A stretch of 64,000 nt of DNA, from assembly GCF_001641265.1 (NCBI RefSeq), contig NW_020167527.1:1364001-1428000 (forward strand). Direction: 5' to 3'. This DNA comes from Pseudogymnoascus destructans. Its lineage: Eukaryota > Ascomycota > Leotiomycetes > Thelebolales > Thelebolaceae. The notes beneath the pieces are model-generated. The model did not search any database. It saw only the letters and a program-made list of their open reading frames with translations, and was not told the origin of the DNA. Numbering within the stretch: position 1 is the first letter of the stretch; each line of letters opens with the position of its first letter. This document shows positions 43,744 to 54,022 of the stretch, piece after piece. The position numbers were made by a program, and so were the translations under genes.

Positions 43744-46145
43744 TTACATCCCCCTCTCCTTCAACCTCCGATACTTCCCCGCATCCTTCACACTCGGCTT
43801 CACCGAACCCAGCGCAACCTCCCAATCCACCCTCTCAATCCTGACCTCCTCACTCCCCCCATCCCTCCTCAACGCCGCCACCGCAGCAGCCTGATGCAAA
43901 TTCCCCAAATCCGCCCCCGAATACCCCTCCGCCCTCCCATCCCTCGCCACCTCCTCCAACCCCTCCATCACCGCCCCCGGCAGTGCCTTCGCATACAGCG
44001 CGCGCAGAATCTCGACCCGCTCATCGGCATTCGGCAAGTCGATGAAGACGCTCGTCCCCAGGCGGCCCGGGCGCAGCATCGCGGGGTCGATCATGTCCGG
44101 TCTGTTCGTGGCGGCGACGACGTAGATGCCCGCGCGACTGCTGAGGCCGTCCAGTTCGGTGAGCAGCGTGTTGACGACTTTGCTGCTTGCTTCAGACAAC
44201 GAGTCCTCGCGCTTGGGGACGAGAGCGTCCAGCTCGTCGAAGAATAGGATGCAGGGGACGGAGGAGCGCGCGCGCTCGAAGACTTGTCGGACTGCGCGCT
44301 CGGACTCGCCGACGTACTTGTTTAGTAGCTCAGGGCCCTTGATGGAGATGAAATTCGCCTTCGACTCGTTCGCTACCGCCTTCGCTAGGAGCGTCTTACC
44401 GCACCCTGGCGGTCCCCAGAGTAAGACACCAGTTGGGGCTGTGATACCCACGCGCGCGAAGGCGGCGGGGCGACGGATGGGCTCGATGATGGCCATAGTC
44501 AGCTGCTCGCGCACGGTGTGCAGAGCCCCGATGTGCGCCCACGTCGTGTCGGGGATGGTAGCGAATCCCTCGCGGCGCGCGGAGGGCTGGACTTTGGGGA
44601 TGGCGGCGAGGAAATCGGAGTAGGTAATTGAGAAGTCTCCGTCGGGGGGTGTTTCGCCGGCGTGCTTGACGAGGCTGCGGAGGAGGCGGAGTGGGGCGGA
44701 GAGGGGGGTCGGGTGTGCGGTTAGGTCGGTGGAGGTGGTAGTAGTGGCGGAGGTAGAGGCGGCAGTGAGGATGCTATCGATTTCCATGACATCTGTTGTG
44801 AGTGCCGTTGGGGGAGTTAGGGGGGTGTCTACGACGCGCTGCTTGAGAGCTGTCATCATGCGCTTCATCGCTTCTGTGCCGGCGACCGAGACGACATCAT
44901 TGAGATCCGCGCCGACGAAACCGGGAGTCATCTTGGCGAGCTTGAGGAAGTCGAATTCATCGGGTAACATGAGCTTTTGCGTCAGCGCACGCAGGATCTT
45001 CTCGCGCGACGCCTCGTTTGGTACGCCGAGGTTGATTTCCTTGTTGAAGCGTCCCGCGCGGCGGAGCGCGGGGTCAATGCTGTCGGGTCTGTTGGTGGCA
45101 GCGATGATGATGACAGGTTTCCCGTCCGTCTTCTCCAGCGCCATGTCGTCCATGCACGTCAGCATCTGCGCAACAATACGCTTCTCCATCTCACGCTGCG
45201 CGCTCTCACGCTTCCCCATGATAACGTCGATCTCATCGATGAAGACAAGACAGGGAGCCATTTTCTTCGCCTCGTCGAAGATCTCGCGGATCTTCTTCTC
45301 AGACTCGCCGGACATGCCGGCTACGAGCGAGGGCGCCGAGATGGGGATGAAGGAGACGCCTATTTCGGATGCGAAGGCGTTAGCGATCATAGTCTTGCCG
45401 CATCCGGGCGGGCCGTGGAGGAGGACACCGCGGGGCGGCTGGATGCCGGTACGGAGGTATGTTTCGGGGTAGAGCATGGGCATGGCGACGAGTTCGTTCA
45501 GCTCTTCGATCACTGCGTCGACACCGCCGAGGTTGGCGAGGGAGATGTCTGCGGGTGGAGTGCGGTCGACTTCTTTCTTTGGCTCTCTCTCTGCCTTGCG
45601 GCGCTTCTTGTGCGGCTCTCCATTGGTATGTCTGTCCGCCTTGCCCGGCGTCGTCGCATCTCCATCGAGTGCCTGGGTTGGAGTTGAAGGTGTAGTTTGT
45701 CCCGTCGTTAAGGCATCTGATTGTGTGTTCGGTGTGAGGGATGCCTTCGGTTGCGCCCACAACTTCGTAATGCTCCTATTCATGACATTGTGCTCCTTCA
45801 GTACAGGTACAGCATCGGCGATCCCATCAAAATCCCCATCCAGCGAAGCCTCGCTATCATCCTGCTCCTCTTTTATAACTAGTAGAACACGGTCGATCGA
45901 GTCATCGAGCAACTTCTTCGGTCTGCGCCTAAGACTTGAATTCGAATTCTTAATGCTGTCGTATACTACCGATGTAGAAAGCCTCTTCCCGCCATCCTCA
46001 CGCTCGGCCTGCTCGTCAGCGATTTTGCGAACAACTTGGTATATCTGTAGCGATTAGAATATTTCCCCACAACTTTTCTCGCAAAACCCACCTCGCGATC
46101 AAGACTCTGCGTCAAACTTGGCCTCTGGCCGCTTCTAATCGGCAT
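43744..46145 (-). CDS. RIX7: AAA ATPase Rix7 (NVL-like), pre-60S ribosome biogenesis
   Basis: Nucleolar unfoldase that removes Nsa1 from pre-60S particles. 784 residues from exons 46145-46092 and 46044-43744; intron GTGGGT...CTACAG. The N-terminal domain (IYQVVRKIADEQAEREDGGK) resembles the NVL/Rix7 nucleolar domain, then a low-complexity linker with KKRRKAEREPKK. D1: Walker A GPPGCGKT at about 230, Walker B LVFIDEID, sensor AATNRPD. D2: Walker A GPPGCGKT at about 560, Walker B ILFFDELD, then AATNRPDMIDPAMLRPGRL. Both ATPase modules are complete. D2 has the second-region-of-homology arginines. Distinguished from Cdc48 by the N-domain and from Drg1/Pex by D1/D2 spacing. Confidence 0.94.
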
Positions 46146-46452
46146 CGCTGCGATAAATCATAAGTCACACGTAGATTTGCAAAGTCAAAAATCCCAAGAA
46201 GTCGCACCGATCGGTGATGTTGTGTTCCCCGTCCAAACTTTTTGACTTTCCCAACTGCACCCCTGTAATCGCGCCGGCAACTCCCGTTATCGCACCCCGA
46301 CCGCCTTTAGGGTGGATGACGCCCTCGACCTTCTGCTCCGAAAACAGGGCCTCCAAGACACAAAAAACCGTTGACAATGACAATACAACTATAAGATTCC
46401 AGCCGAAGCATGCGCCTTCGTCGCTTTCAAATAACCCCGCGATTCAGCAGCC
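46146..46452. promoter_or_regulatory. Divergent promoter of RIX7 and VPS20
   Basis: About 300 bp shared upstream region of two divergent genes. No specific site recognised. Confidence 0.5.
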
Positions 46453-47158
46453 ATGGGCAGTACTGCCAGCAAGCCGTCCGCGCAAGATGAGTACGTGCCT
46501 GCCCCTCTCGTATGCCTTACTCACCCCTCCCCAGGGCGATTCTCAACCTCAAAATCCAGCGCGACAGGCTGCATAAATACCAGAAGCGGATTACGGTGAT
46601 CACAGCCCGAGAACACGCTATTGCAGCGACGCTGCTGAAGCAGGGTGACCGTCCGCGTGCACTGTTGGCGCTGCGGCGGAAGAAGTACCAAGAAAGTCTG
46701 CTGGCGAAGACGGATGCGCAGCTAGAGCAGCTAGAGGTGCTGACGAGTAGTGTGGAGTTTGCGCTGGTGCAGAAGGATGTGGTGTTTGGGCTGAGGGAGG
46801 GGACGAGGGTGTTGACGGAGATTCAGAAGGAGATGGGAGGGTTAGAGCAGGTGGAGAAGTTGATGGGGGAGACGGCGGAGGCGGTGGCTTATCAGCAGGT
46901 ATGTTTGGTGCTGTTTATTAAGTGAGTGTGAAGCGGTTGCTAATGTTTGAGTAGGAGGTCAGTGATATGTTGGGAGGGAAGATCTCGAATCAGGATGAGG
47001 ATGAGGTGGAGGATGAGCTTGAGGCACTAGAGGCGCAAGTTACAGGCGTGATGCCGAGTGTGCCTACGACGAAGCTGCCTAGCAAGGAGAGGGCGGGGGC
47101 TAGGGAGAAGCAGAGGGAAGAGCAAAGAGAGGAGAGGCAAGCGATGTTGGCGTCTTGA
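46453..47158 (+). CDS. VPS20: ESCRT-III subunit Vps20 (CHMP6)
   Basis: Nucleates ESCRT-III at endosomes by linking ESCRT-II to Snf7. 201 residues from exons 46453-46490, 46535-46898 and 46955-47158; introns GTACGT...CCCAG and GTATGT...GTAG. N-terminus MGSTASK fits N-myristoylation at Gly2, known for Vps20. The Snf7 domain follows: QRDRLHKYQKRITVITAREH, ATLLKQGDRPRALLALRRKK, QLEQLEVLTSSVEFALVQKD. The acidic helix DEDEVEDELEALEAQV and a C-terminal charged helix (QREEQREERQAML) complete it. Usual family length. All core helices are present. Confidence 0.94.
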
Positions 47159-47489
47159 TTTGTGTATATGTGAGTGCCTTAGTTGAATTCGACGAGATAA
47201 AGGTTACATATGGCTAGATGACTACTTGGGCTATTATGGATGGACATGAACATCGGCAAGGCGTTTGGATGAGAAGAATCATAGAGGAACCCAAGCATGA
47301 GCAGAGCGCAGCGCATAGTTACAAACATTATTGAAATAAACCTTTCCGCCCCAACTCATCTATTCTATATGATATGCAGGACGTACACGCGATGTTAAAG
47401 AGGAGATCTTTTCCCACCCAACAGCCAACGCTATCTAACCTATTGTACAAGTACAGCCTTTTATATCATTACAGCATCAGCGTCCCCGT
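47159..47489. other. Convergent 3' region of VPS20 and cytochrome c
   Basis: About 330 bp, AT-rich, containing both 3' ends; nothing else seen. Confidence 0.5.
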
Positions 47490-48313
47490 CTATTTAGTCT
47501 CCTCACGGAGGAAGCTGGGATTTGTTAGAATTGTTTCGAGCTGGCAGCGGCTGTGGCTAACTTACGTGATCAGGTCGTTGCGGTCCTTCTCCTTCTTGAG
47601 TCCACCGAAGGCCATCTTGGTGCCAGGGATGTACTTCTTTGGGTTCTCGAGGTACTCGAAGAGAGTATCGGTGTTCCAGGTGATAGCCTTCTGCTTGTTG
47701 GCATCGGTGTATGCGAAGCCCTCAACGGCGCCGGTTTGGCGGCCGAAGAGACCGTGGAGGTTAGGGCCGATCTTGTTGGCCTCTCCATCACCGAGGGTGT
47801 GGCATTGTGCGCAACGGGTCTTGAAGAGGTTGGCACCCTTCTTTGAGTCTCCTACGTGATGCGTTAGTTGTCTGTTTCTGGAGTTGGTGAAGGCTTGGCT
47901 GTGCCGAGGGTAACGAGAAAAAGTTGGCAGCGGGTTGGCGATGAGTTAATGGCGCTTCAGAGGATATCTGGCATGTTATGCATTGGCTGGCGAGTGATTT
48001 CGAGATAGATGAGGCAGGAGAGGCTGTTGTTGATAGCTGTCTCCCCCTTGCTTGGATGGCAATTCGAAGTTGACAGAGGGCAAAGTGCATCGTCTCTTTC
48101 GCCAGATCTATTCATCGTAGGCACTCGTCGAAGCCAGCATGCCATTGACCAAGCATCTCTGCATCCCCAGGACAAACTTCAACCCATCCCAGGCATCGCC
48201 TCCATCTCAATGGAAAACCGCCGTCGCCGTGGATAAATTGCGCAAACGATGATTCCCAGCACAGCCAGCCAGTGCGTAAGAAAACGGGACTACATACCGT
48301 CCTTGAAAGGCAT
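47490..48313 (-). CDS. CYC1: Cytochrome c
   Basis: Electron carrier between complexes III and IV in the mitochondrial intermembrane space. 108 residues from exons 48313-48298 (five codons), 47851-47566 and 47514-47490; introns GTATGT...CGTAG (446 bp) and GTAAGT...CCAG. Heme attachment CAQCH, axial Met in IPGTKMAFGG, and GPNLHGLFGRQTGAVEGFAY are all present. N-terminus MPFKDGDSKKGANLFKTRC, C-terminus DLITFLREETK. The length is that of fungal cytochrome c. The first intron is unusually long compared with the other introns in this window. Confidence 0.98.
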
Positions 48314-48759
48314 TTTGAATAAGTATTAAGGTAATAAAAGCGATTGAAGGTGTTTGTTTGTTGTATGTTTAAAACAAGACGTAAGGCAAGTTAAGTAGGA
48401 GGAATCGAAAAACTTTCTCTTACCCAGGACAAACCGGACATGACGGCCAGGAAACCAAGAAATTAGCGTCTCCCAGTCATCAGTCGGCCCCCCAGCCACA
48501 TGTTGTGCTGATCCACCAATCAGAAGGCTCGACTTTGTCATTTTTGTATTCAACCGTCTCGGGAGACCTCGGGTCAAGGAACAAACAGTGCCGCGGAGAA
48601 CGCACGTGGCCTATCTCGGCGCCCGTAATATTTTTGTTCCTGAGCCATTTGTTCGTGCGGCTCTTTTTGGCAACACTACTACTGAGGAATACGCGGTAAA
48701 ATTATACTGCCCATTCAAGATTGCCTATCCAGGACAACAGGCAATCAACACACGGAACA
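48314..48759. promoter_or_regulatory. Divergent promoter of cytochrome c and a mitochondrial membrane protein
   Basis: 446 bp between the two divergent starts. It includes two CCAAT/ATTGG-type pentamers, one in each orientation (ACCAATCAG near 48515 and nearby), the binding core of the HAP/CBC complex that drives respiratory genes. Co-regulation is an inference from position and motif. Confidence 0.5.
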
Positions 48760-49482
48760 ATGTCCGCCTCAATCCCACGCTTTCTCCTCCCCCGCGGTCC
48801 CTCCACCTGGCGCCCGCGTCTCACCTCGCCCACCTCCCGCACCATCCGAGCCGCTTCCACAAAGGCCACAAAACCCAAGGCGCCTGCCTCCAAAATTCCC
48901 GTCCTCGAGAAGCCTACACGTTTCAACCCGCCCTCGCACGGCAAGAGCCTACCCAACCGCACAGTGCGGTACCCCGGCCCCCCGCTCAGCGAATCCGAGA
49001 TCGCAGCCCAGAAGACGAAGAAATACCCTACCATGATGCCCCCCGAGGGGACGTTCATGCACTGGTTCCTGAACAATCGCAGCATCCACATCTACATCAC
49101 GCTTGGAGTCCTGTCGTCGCTGGCGGGGTTCACGTTCCTGGTTAGTCTGCGACGGGACTCGAAGTTTGGGGATCTCCTGCCGGAGCCGAAGGATGCGATA
49201 TGGCACCCCTTTGCGACGGTGAGGACGGTGTTTGAGGTTTTGAGGCTGGATACCGAGGCGAGGAGCGCGGAGACTAAGGAGAGGAGAGAGAGGAGGGTGG
49301 AGGATGTGGCGAAGAGGGGAGAGTACAGGAAGGCGCATGGGTTGGAGACAGAGGGCTTTGGTGGGTGGACTGCCAAGGAGGCACCTCCTGTCGCTGTTCA
49401 GGAAGCAATGGAAGCGGGAGAGGATAGCGTGGAGCAGCCGAAGCAGAAGAGGCAGGTTAAGAAGTGGTTGGGGATTTGGTAG
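48760..49482 (+). CDS. Mitochondrial single-span membrane protein, unknown family
   Basis: 240 residues, no intron. N-terminus MSASIPRFLLPRGPSTWRPR and the following Arg/Ser/Thr-rich, acid-free 50 residues form a typical mitochondrial presequence. A proline-rich segment with MMPPEGTFMHWFLNNRS precedes one membrane helix (IHIYITLGVLSSLAGFTFLV, about 109-128). The matrix- or intermembrane-facing tail is highly charged (ETKERRERRVEDVAKRGEYR) and ends KKWLGIW. I do not recognise the family. Divergent neighbour of cytochrome c, so a role in the respiratory chain or its assembly is possible. Confidence 0.72.
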   Translation: MSASIPRFLLPRGPSTWRPRLTSPTSRTIRAASTKATKPKAPASKIPVLEKPTRFNPPSHGKSLPNRTVRYPGPPLSESEIAAQKTKKYPTMMPPEGTFMHWFLNNRSIHIYITLGVLSSLAGFTFLVSLRRDSKFGDLLPEPKDAIWHPFATVRTVFEVLRLDTEARSAETKERRERRVEDVAKRGEYRKAHGLETEGFGGWTAKEAPPVAVQEAMEAGEDSVEQPKQKRQVKKWLGIW

Positions 49483-49969
49483 GGCGCCAGTATGAGGGAA
49501 GGTAAGGGATAGACGGGTACGAGCTGCATTAGAAGCTTGGGCTCCATAGCGCGGCAGAGAAGGGAGAGTTTGGATGTACGATATATGTGAGATTAGCGCC
49601 ACTATTTCCGCGGCAGACAGCGAAGTCATGTACAAACAAACTACTATATCTCAAGTCCACCGATAGATTTCCCAAGTCACCATGATAGAGGTATCATGTA
49701 GTACATAAAAGTGTGGCAGCACACCCTTTTCCACGTTGATGGTCACTTCATGCATGTTGTTTGTGAAAATCATCGTTTTATTCTACTTCATCCTCCCATT
49801 TTCCTCAGCCAAATGCAACAGCCAACCCATTTTTTAATGCCCTTTTCTGTTTTCTCATATCAACCTTTCGCAGCCGAACGCCAACTCGAAGCATATGTTT
49901 TGAAGTCTTTTTCTCTTTTGTCCTCTCGATTTTTTTAAGCTGAATGAGGTTTCCTCATCGAATATATCC
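49483..49969. other. Boundary between gene core and second TE nest
   Basis: About 490 bp of AT-rich sequence; no gene or element recognised. Confidence 0.5.
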
Positions 49970-51293
49970 CTACTGGCTGCTTGGTTCAGCACCACCACGA
50001 CTGGAACTAGGACTGCTTGGTCCACTATAACTAGGACCAGGACTGCTTGGTCCAGCACCACAGAGGCCTAACCTTGCCATGTCAGCCGTAGCGGTATCTT
50101 CAATCCACTCACCTGGGAGACCTTTTTGGCGTGGTGTGTCGGACTTGCCGGGGGACATCGCCCGGATCCTTCGCTTTGTGCGCTGCGAGATTGTCTTGAG
50201 TTCTTGCCGGATCTCCCATTCGTACTTGAATATCTTCGTGTTAATCGTTGACAGAAGACGGCTCATGCCATAAACTTTTGGGATGCCCGAAGCGCGGACA
50301 ACTGCTTCTAAAAGAGATGTTAGCTTTTCATGCTATAAAGTGAGAAATTTAACATCGTAGTTTACCTTTGTACTTTACCAAAGAATCAAGTTTAGCTGTA
50401 GCTTCAGCCTGGTTCCAACCAGCTTCAGCTATACAACACGCGATATACTTTAACCCTTTCGCATAACTGTGGCCCTGTAGTGTTGCTGGCTCGTCAAATA
50501 GGGCGTACTCGCAGACTAGGTCAAATGATCTTGGTACATTTGGACCAGAGTAAGCATTAATATCGACTTCCTCACAATCTGGCATGTCGAGCTCCCAGAA
50601 ACTCTTGTAGGCCGTTGCCGCCCCCATAACTTGGCTCATACGATAGTCAAGAGAGTCTCGCATCTGTACTAGGCCCATAAGCGTAGGCCTTTCAACCCCC
50701 TCGAGTGGACGATTAATGGAGCCATGAAGCGCCACATTTTTTGCTTGCTCATCGAGACCAGGTTTTGCTAGCTAAATATTTGCGTGCGTGTCCCTTGACT
50801 TGTGTAAGCAGCATATCGTAGCTAAAGATTCGTTCTCCTGGACCAAACTGATATTCTCCTCCAGGCGGCTCTTGTTGTTCTCCAGCAGCCTTTAGCTGCA
50901 ACCACCTCTCCTTGAATTTGTTTAGAGGGAATCCTGTCCGCTCTGAATACTCCATCTCCCACTGGTCATCTTGCGACGAAAACATAGGATGGTGGACTGA
51001 AATTTGAGTCCCTGATTTCGTAAGTTCCATCTTAGGATCTTTTTCCTGGACAGCATCGCGTACTAGCTTAACAAGTCCTGCATAAGTTGGACTTTGATCG
51101 TAGTCATCCACTTCTTCAGTGTTGAAGCCTTCCATAGTAATCTTCAAAAGTGTGTCGGTTAAGGCTGTCACGAAAGGAGATCCTCAAAAACGACGTCGGA
51201 TAGTCCCACTAACTGGCCATGAAAGACTCTCTTTCCACTTCGCTTGTGCAGCAAGAGTGGTGATGTTCAAGTCTGCATTAATCGCATATCCAC

Positions 51294-51421
51294 TGTAACG
51301 ATGTACGGTTACGCTCGCGCTACATCCCACTGAGCCAAAAAGACTACAGTATTCGGCTCGCCCGGAATACGCGTAACACGCTTTATATACCACATGTACT
51401 GTAACGGCGGCACCCGTTACA
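51294..51421 (-). mobile_element. Mini-LTR 1 (128 bp), solo
   Basis: 128-bp sequence with TGTAAC...GTTACA ends, flanked by TCCAC at 51289-51293 and 51422-51426. It is the reverse complement of mini-LTR 2 with moderate divergence. Includes a TATATA-like stretch (GGTATATAAAG). Size suggests a TRIM-type or other very small LTR element whose internal part is unknown. Confidence 0.88.
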
Positions 51422-51519
51422 TCCACCACTATAGCAGGCTGTTGTAACTAGGCAGAGCCCAGCTTTTGGTGCACTGCTCCCAATTGCCTGTTTGAATATC
51501 TTCGTTGTTAGGAGCCTAG

Positions 51520-51648
51520 TGTAACGGGTGCCGCCGTTACAATACATGTGGTATATAAAGCATGTTACGCGTATTCCGGGCGAGGCGGAATACTTAAGTC
51601 TTTTTGGCTCAGTGGGATGTAGCGCGAGCGTAACCATACATCATTACA
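51520..51648 (+). mobile_element. Mini-LTR 2 (129 bp), solo
   Basis: 129-bp repeat TGTAACGGGTGCCGCC...CATCATTACA with target duplication CCTAG at 51515-51519 and 51649-51653. Same family as mini-LTR 1, opposite orientation, 98 bp away. Both lie in the coding region of caspase-like copy A. Confidence 0.9.
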
Positions 51649-51769
51649 CCTAGGCTTATTTCCTTTCGTAAGGCCCATGTGGATTGCAAACGTCCCCTCC
51701 TTTCCATGAGAAAATATCAAAATGATGACCGGTCGCCCATCATCTTTGTAAGGACACAGGGCACCCAGC

Positions 51770-53185
51770 TGTAATGGTGGGTGCACCAGATATGAGAATC
51801 TAGCCACCCAAGGAAGGGATGAATTTACTAAGACAACACACTGTCTTAGGAAACAGAGCCAAAGGGTTGTAGCTTAGTGTTACGACGGAACAAGAAGGCT
51901 GGCCAACTACAGGACAGGAAGGAGGGAGGTCGCATGAGACCGGCCCTGGTACCTGGAGGGGCAGCGGGGAATAGTAGTTCCGAAAGTATCACGTGACGGA
52001 CTCGCAGGATGATGAGAAGAGTCCTAAGAGTCCAGGACTCCGAGGACTCGAGTGAGTTCCCAGGAGTCCACTAGGCACGTGATGGACTCGCAGGATGATG
52101 AGAAGAGTCCTAAGAGTCCAGGACTCCGAGGACTCGAGTGAGTTCCCAAGAGTCCACTAGGCACGACGCCACTATATAAGTAGATAGTATTTCCTTAGAT
52201 AGGAGCTTCGTGCTCAACTCAATACAGTATTTGTTATATACTAGTAACGTGTTACTTGAAGCCTTTGTGTCTGATCCCCTGCCTCCTCTGATAAGTAAAC
52301 CTTTACGCAAGAGAACCTCTGTGTCTTCTATCGTTTAGAAGTCAGCGTTACACTTAGACTATTCCACAACGCAGCAATCAGGTGTGTGATATAGTGAAGT
52401 GGTTCAGACAAGTTGCAACAAATGTTGAGTCTGGGAACTCAGGGGTAAGTCAGAGGTTAACACCTCACTGACTTTTCAGAAACAAGGAGTAACAAGATGA
52501 ATGCTTGGAAGCTTGGAAAAGACGTGGAAGTATGTGATAGTCGATTTACTGTATTGCCTGCTTGCCCTTTCTTAAGGAAAGGGCAATCCTATTGATGCCA
52601 AAGGAGTGTAGTTCTCTCATTTTCCATGACTTTCCATGACTAACCAGGCTTGGTAAATGTATTAGAAATCAAGTGCGACCCACAACTAGCTTGCTAATCA
52701 TGTAGTGAACGTAAGAGAATCCCATAGAACCATCTCTTGGGTTCCTAGCCTATAGGAAGTGAAAAGGAGGTCCAAGGTCAGAGTACCTATAGACAAATTA
52801 TGTCATAACTTAACCAATCTTGTGGGTAACTAAGTAGCGATGACGTGTAATGAATCATAGAGGGTTGTAGAAGCTTCTAGAGCTATCGTTCATGTTCCTA
52901 GGCCACTAGTTGGTAGAGATATGCCATGTGGTAGTATTGGCCCACCCCCTTAAGGAGGAGATTTTCTTAATAACTTGTTCAATGAGTGTCCAAATGATAT
53001 GCCGTGATGTATGTAGCATAAACAGATGTAGTAGAAGAGTTTGCAGCAATCGTTGAGTAGTATTGCTTCTGTTGTTGGTGTGATAAGCCAAGATATGTAT
53101 GGTGACTTGTAGGTTTGAGGAGGAGATTTCTAAGTTTGCTCTTGAGTTTGATAGCAAACTGAGTGCAACGAATGTCAGTATGACA
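51770..53185 (-). mobile_element. LTR-C: solo LTR-3 carrying a nested LTR-1
   Basis: Family LTR-3 on the minus strand, 1416 bp in total, with target duplication CCAGC at 51765-51769 and 53186-53190. It includes the nested LTR-1 and its duplication (480 bp); without that it is 936 bp, like the other LTR-3 copies. The insertion lies in the 5' region of caspase-like copy A; removing it restores a frame reading YYYELGALCPYKDDG. Confidence 0.95.
51878..52352 (+). mobile_element. Solo LTR-1 nested in LTR-C
   Basis: 475-bp solo LTR, TGTTACGACGGAAC...GTCAGCGTTACA, target duplication CTTAG at 51873-51877 and 52353-52357. The empty site is visible in the other LTR-3 copies (AGTCTAAGCTACGACC in LTR-A and the 3' LTR of gypsy-3). 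Contains the ~83-bp duplicated GC/AGTCC-rich segment and the TATA box ACTATATAAGTAG near 52170. Confidence 0.97.
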
Positions 53186-53190
53186 CCAGC

Positions 53191-54022
53191 TCATAGTAAT
53201 AGCATATGAGAGTGCGAGTCAGAGGCTAAACGGATGCTATCCTATAGGTCTACTACGAAGGATACAAAAAAGATGAAGAGAGGAATCACCGTTTGGTCAA
53301 TCTCCTTAAGTACCCGAAACGGGTCCGACTCGGCTAACCTGCCTTCACCCTCACCACGTGACCATGACTTGTCCGACTCAGATACCTTCCGTCACTGAAG
53401 GAGAGGAACCCCCGTTGGGTCAATCTCCTCAATGTAAGGACAGTTCGAACCGAGGCTGACCTTCAAGTCTGCAGAAGTATCCGAAGTATAATGTGAAGAC
53501 TTCGATACTCGAAGCAGTAGGACAAGGTATAGTAATTCAGGCTCCAAAGCATATACTTTATACCACAGGGGTCAAGCGGTGAGACTAACAGGTTGGCCAA
53601 GTGGTTCGACTCGAAGTAAGGGAATGCAAAGTAAGTTGAAGCAGGAGGAATTGCAAGAAGGCCAAGTAGTATATAATTTGCTAGCTAAAGATCAATAAGA
53701 GACATGAGCAATAAGTGCTTATATAACAGTAAAAATCCCTAGTGCCAAATAAGCGAAGGCACTAATTAACTGAACCCTAGCTAAGCGAGCCCTAGTGCAG
53801 CAAGCCAATAACAAGAGAGCCTAAGCCAGTAGTCAACATTTGGGCTGATCTAGGTCAGCAAGTGAAGCGAAGTGAGCGAAGTGAGCAAAGCAGGTGAAGT
53901 GAATGACATAGTGAAATAAGTACTAGAGACTAAAGCGAATTGAAGGGTCGTGACACAAATATCGAAGGAGTGTCATGACACTCAAGTACCTGAAACGGGT
54001 CCGACTCGGCTAACCTGCCTTT
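53191..54022. other. Repeat-rich noncoding DNA upstream of gypsy-3
   Basis: 53191-53285 is 5' flank of the caspase-like family, present inverted at 58713-58843. After it come internal repeats: a ~38-bp sequence ACGGGTCCGACTCGGCTAAC at 53320 and again at 53990, and GAGAGGAA...TCAATCTCCT twice (53279, 53403). Probably the untranslated leader of gypsy-3 or another element. No 5' LTR-3 is present here. Confidence 0.5.

Larger units (their letters stand above)
49970..51807 (-). pseudogene. Caspase-like gene copy A, broken by LTRs, stop and frameshift
   Basis: Minus-strand gene of an uncharacterised family. N-terminal domain resembles clan CD (caspase-like) peptidases: PVIILIFSHGKEG gives the histidine, LVTTACYSGGYAINADLN the cysteine. 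Two mini-LTRs (51520-51648, 51294-51421) interrupt it; removing each with one target duplication restores the frame, including the ACYSGG site. A TGA at about 51181-51183 (RRRF*GSPFVTAL) and a one-base shift near 50755 follow. The C-terminal domain (SIDYRMSQVMG-like, FDEPATLQGHSYAKGLKYIA) is shared with copy B at 60024-60884, with the same intron position (GTAAAC at 50365; second exon 50304-49970). LTR-C lies in its 5' part at 51770. Peptidase assignment is from motif pattern, moderate confidence. Confidence 0.7.

Noticed and set aside
51770..53185. 5' LTR of gypsy-3
   Set aside because: It is in the opposite orientation and has its own CCAGC duplication on both sides, so it is an independent solo LTR.
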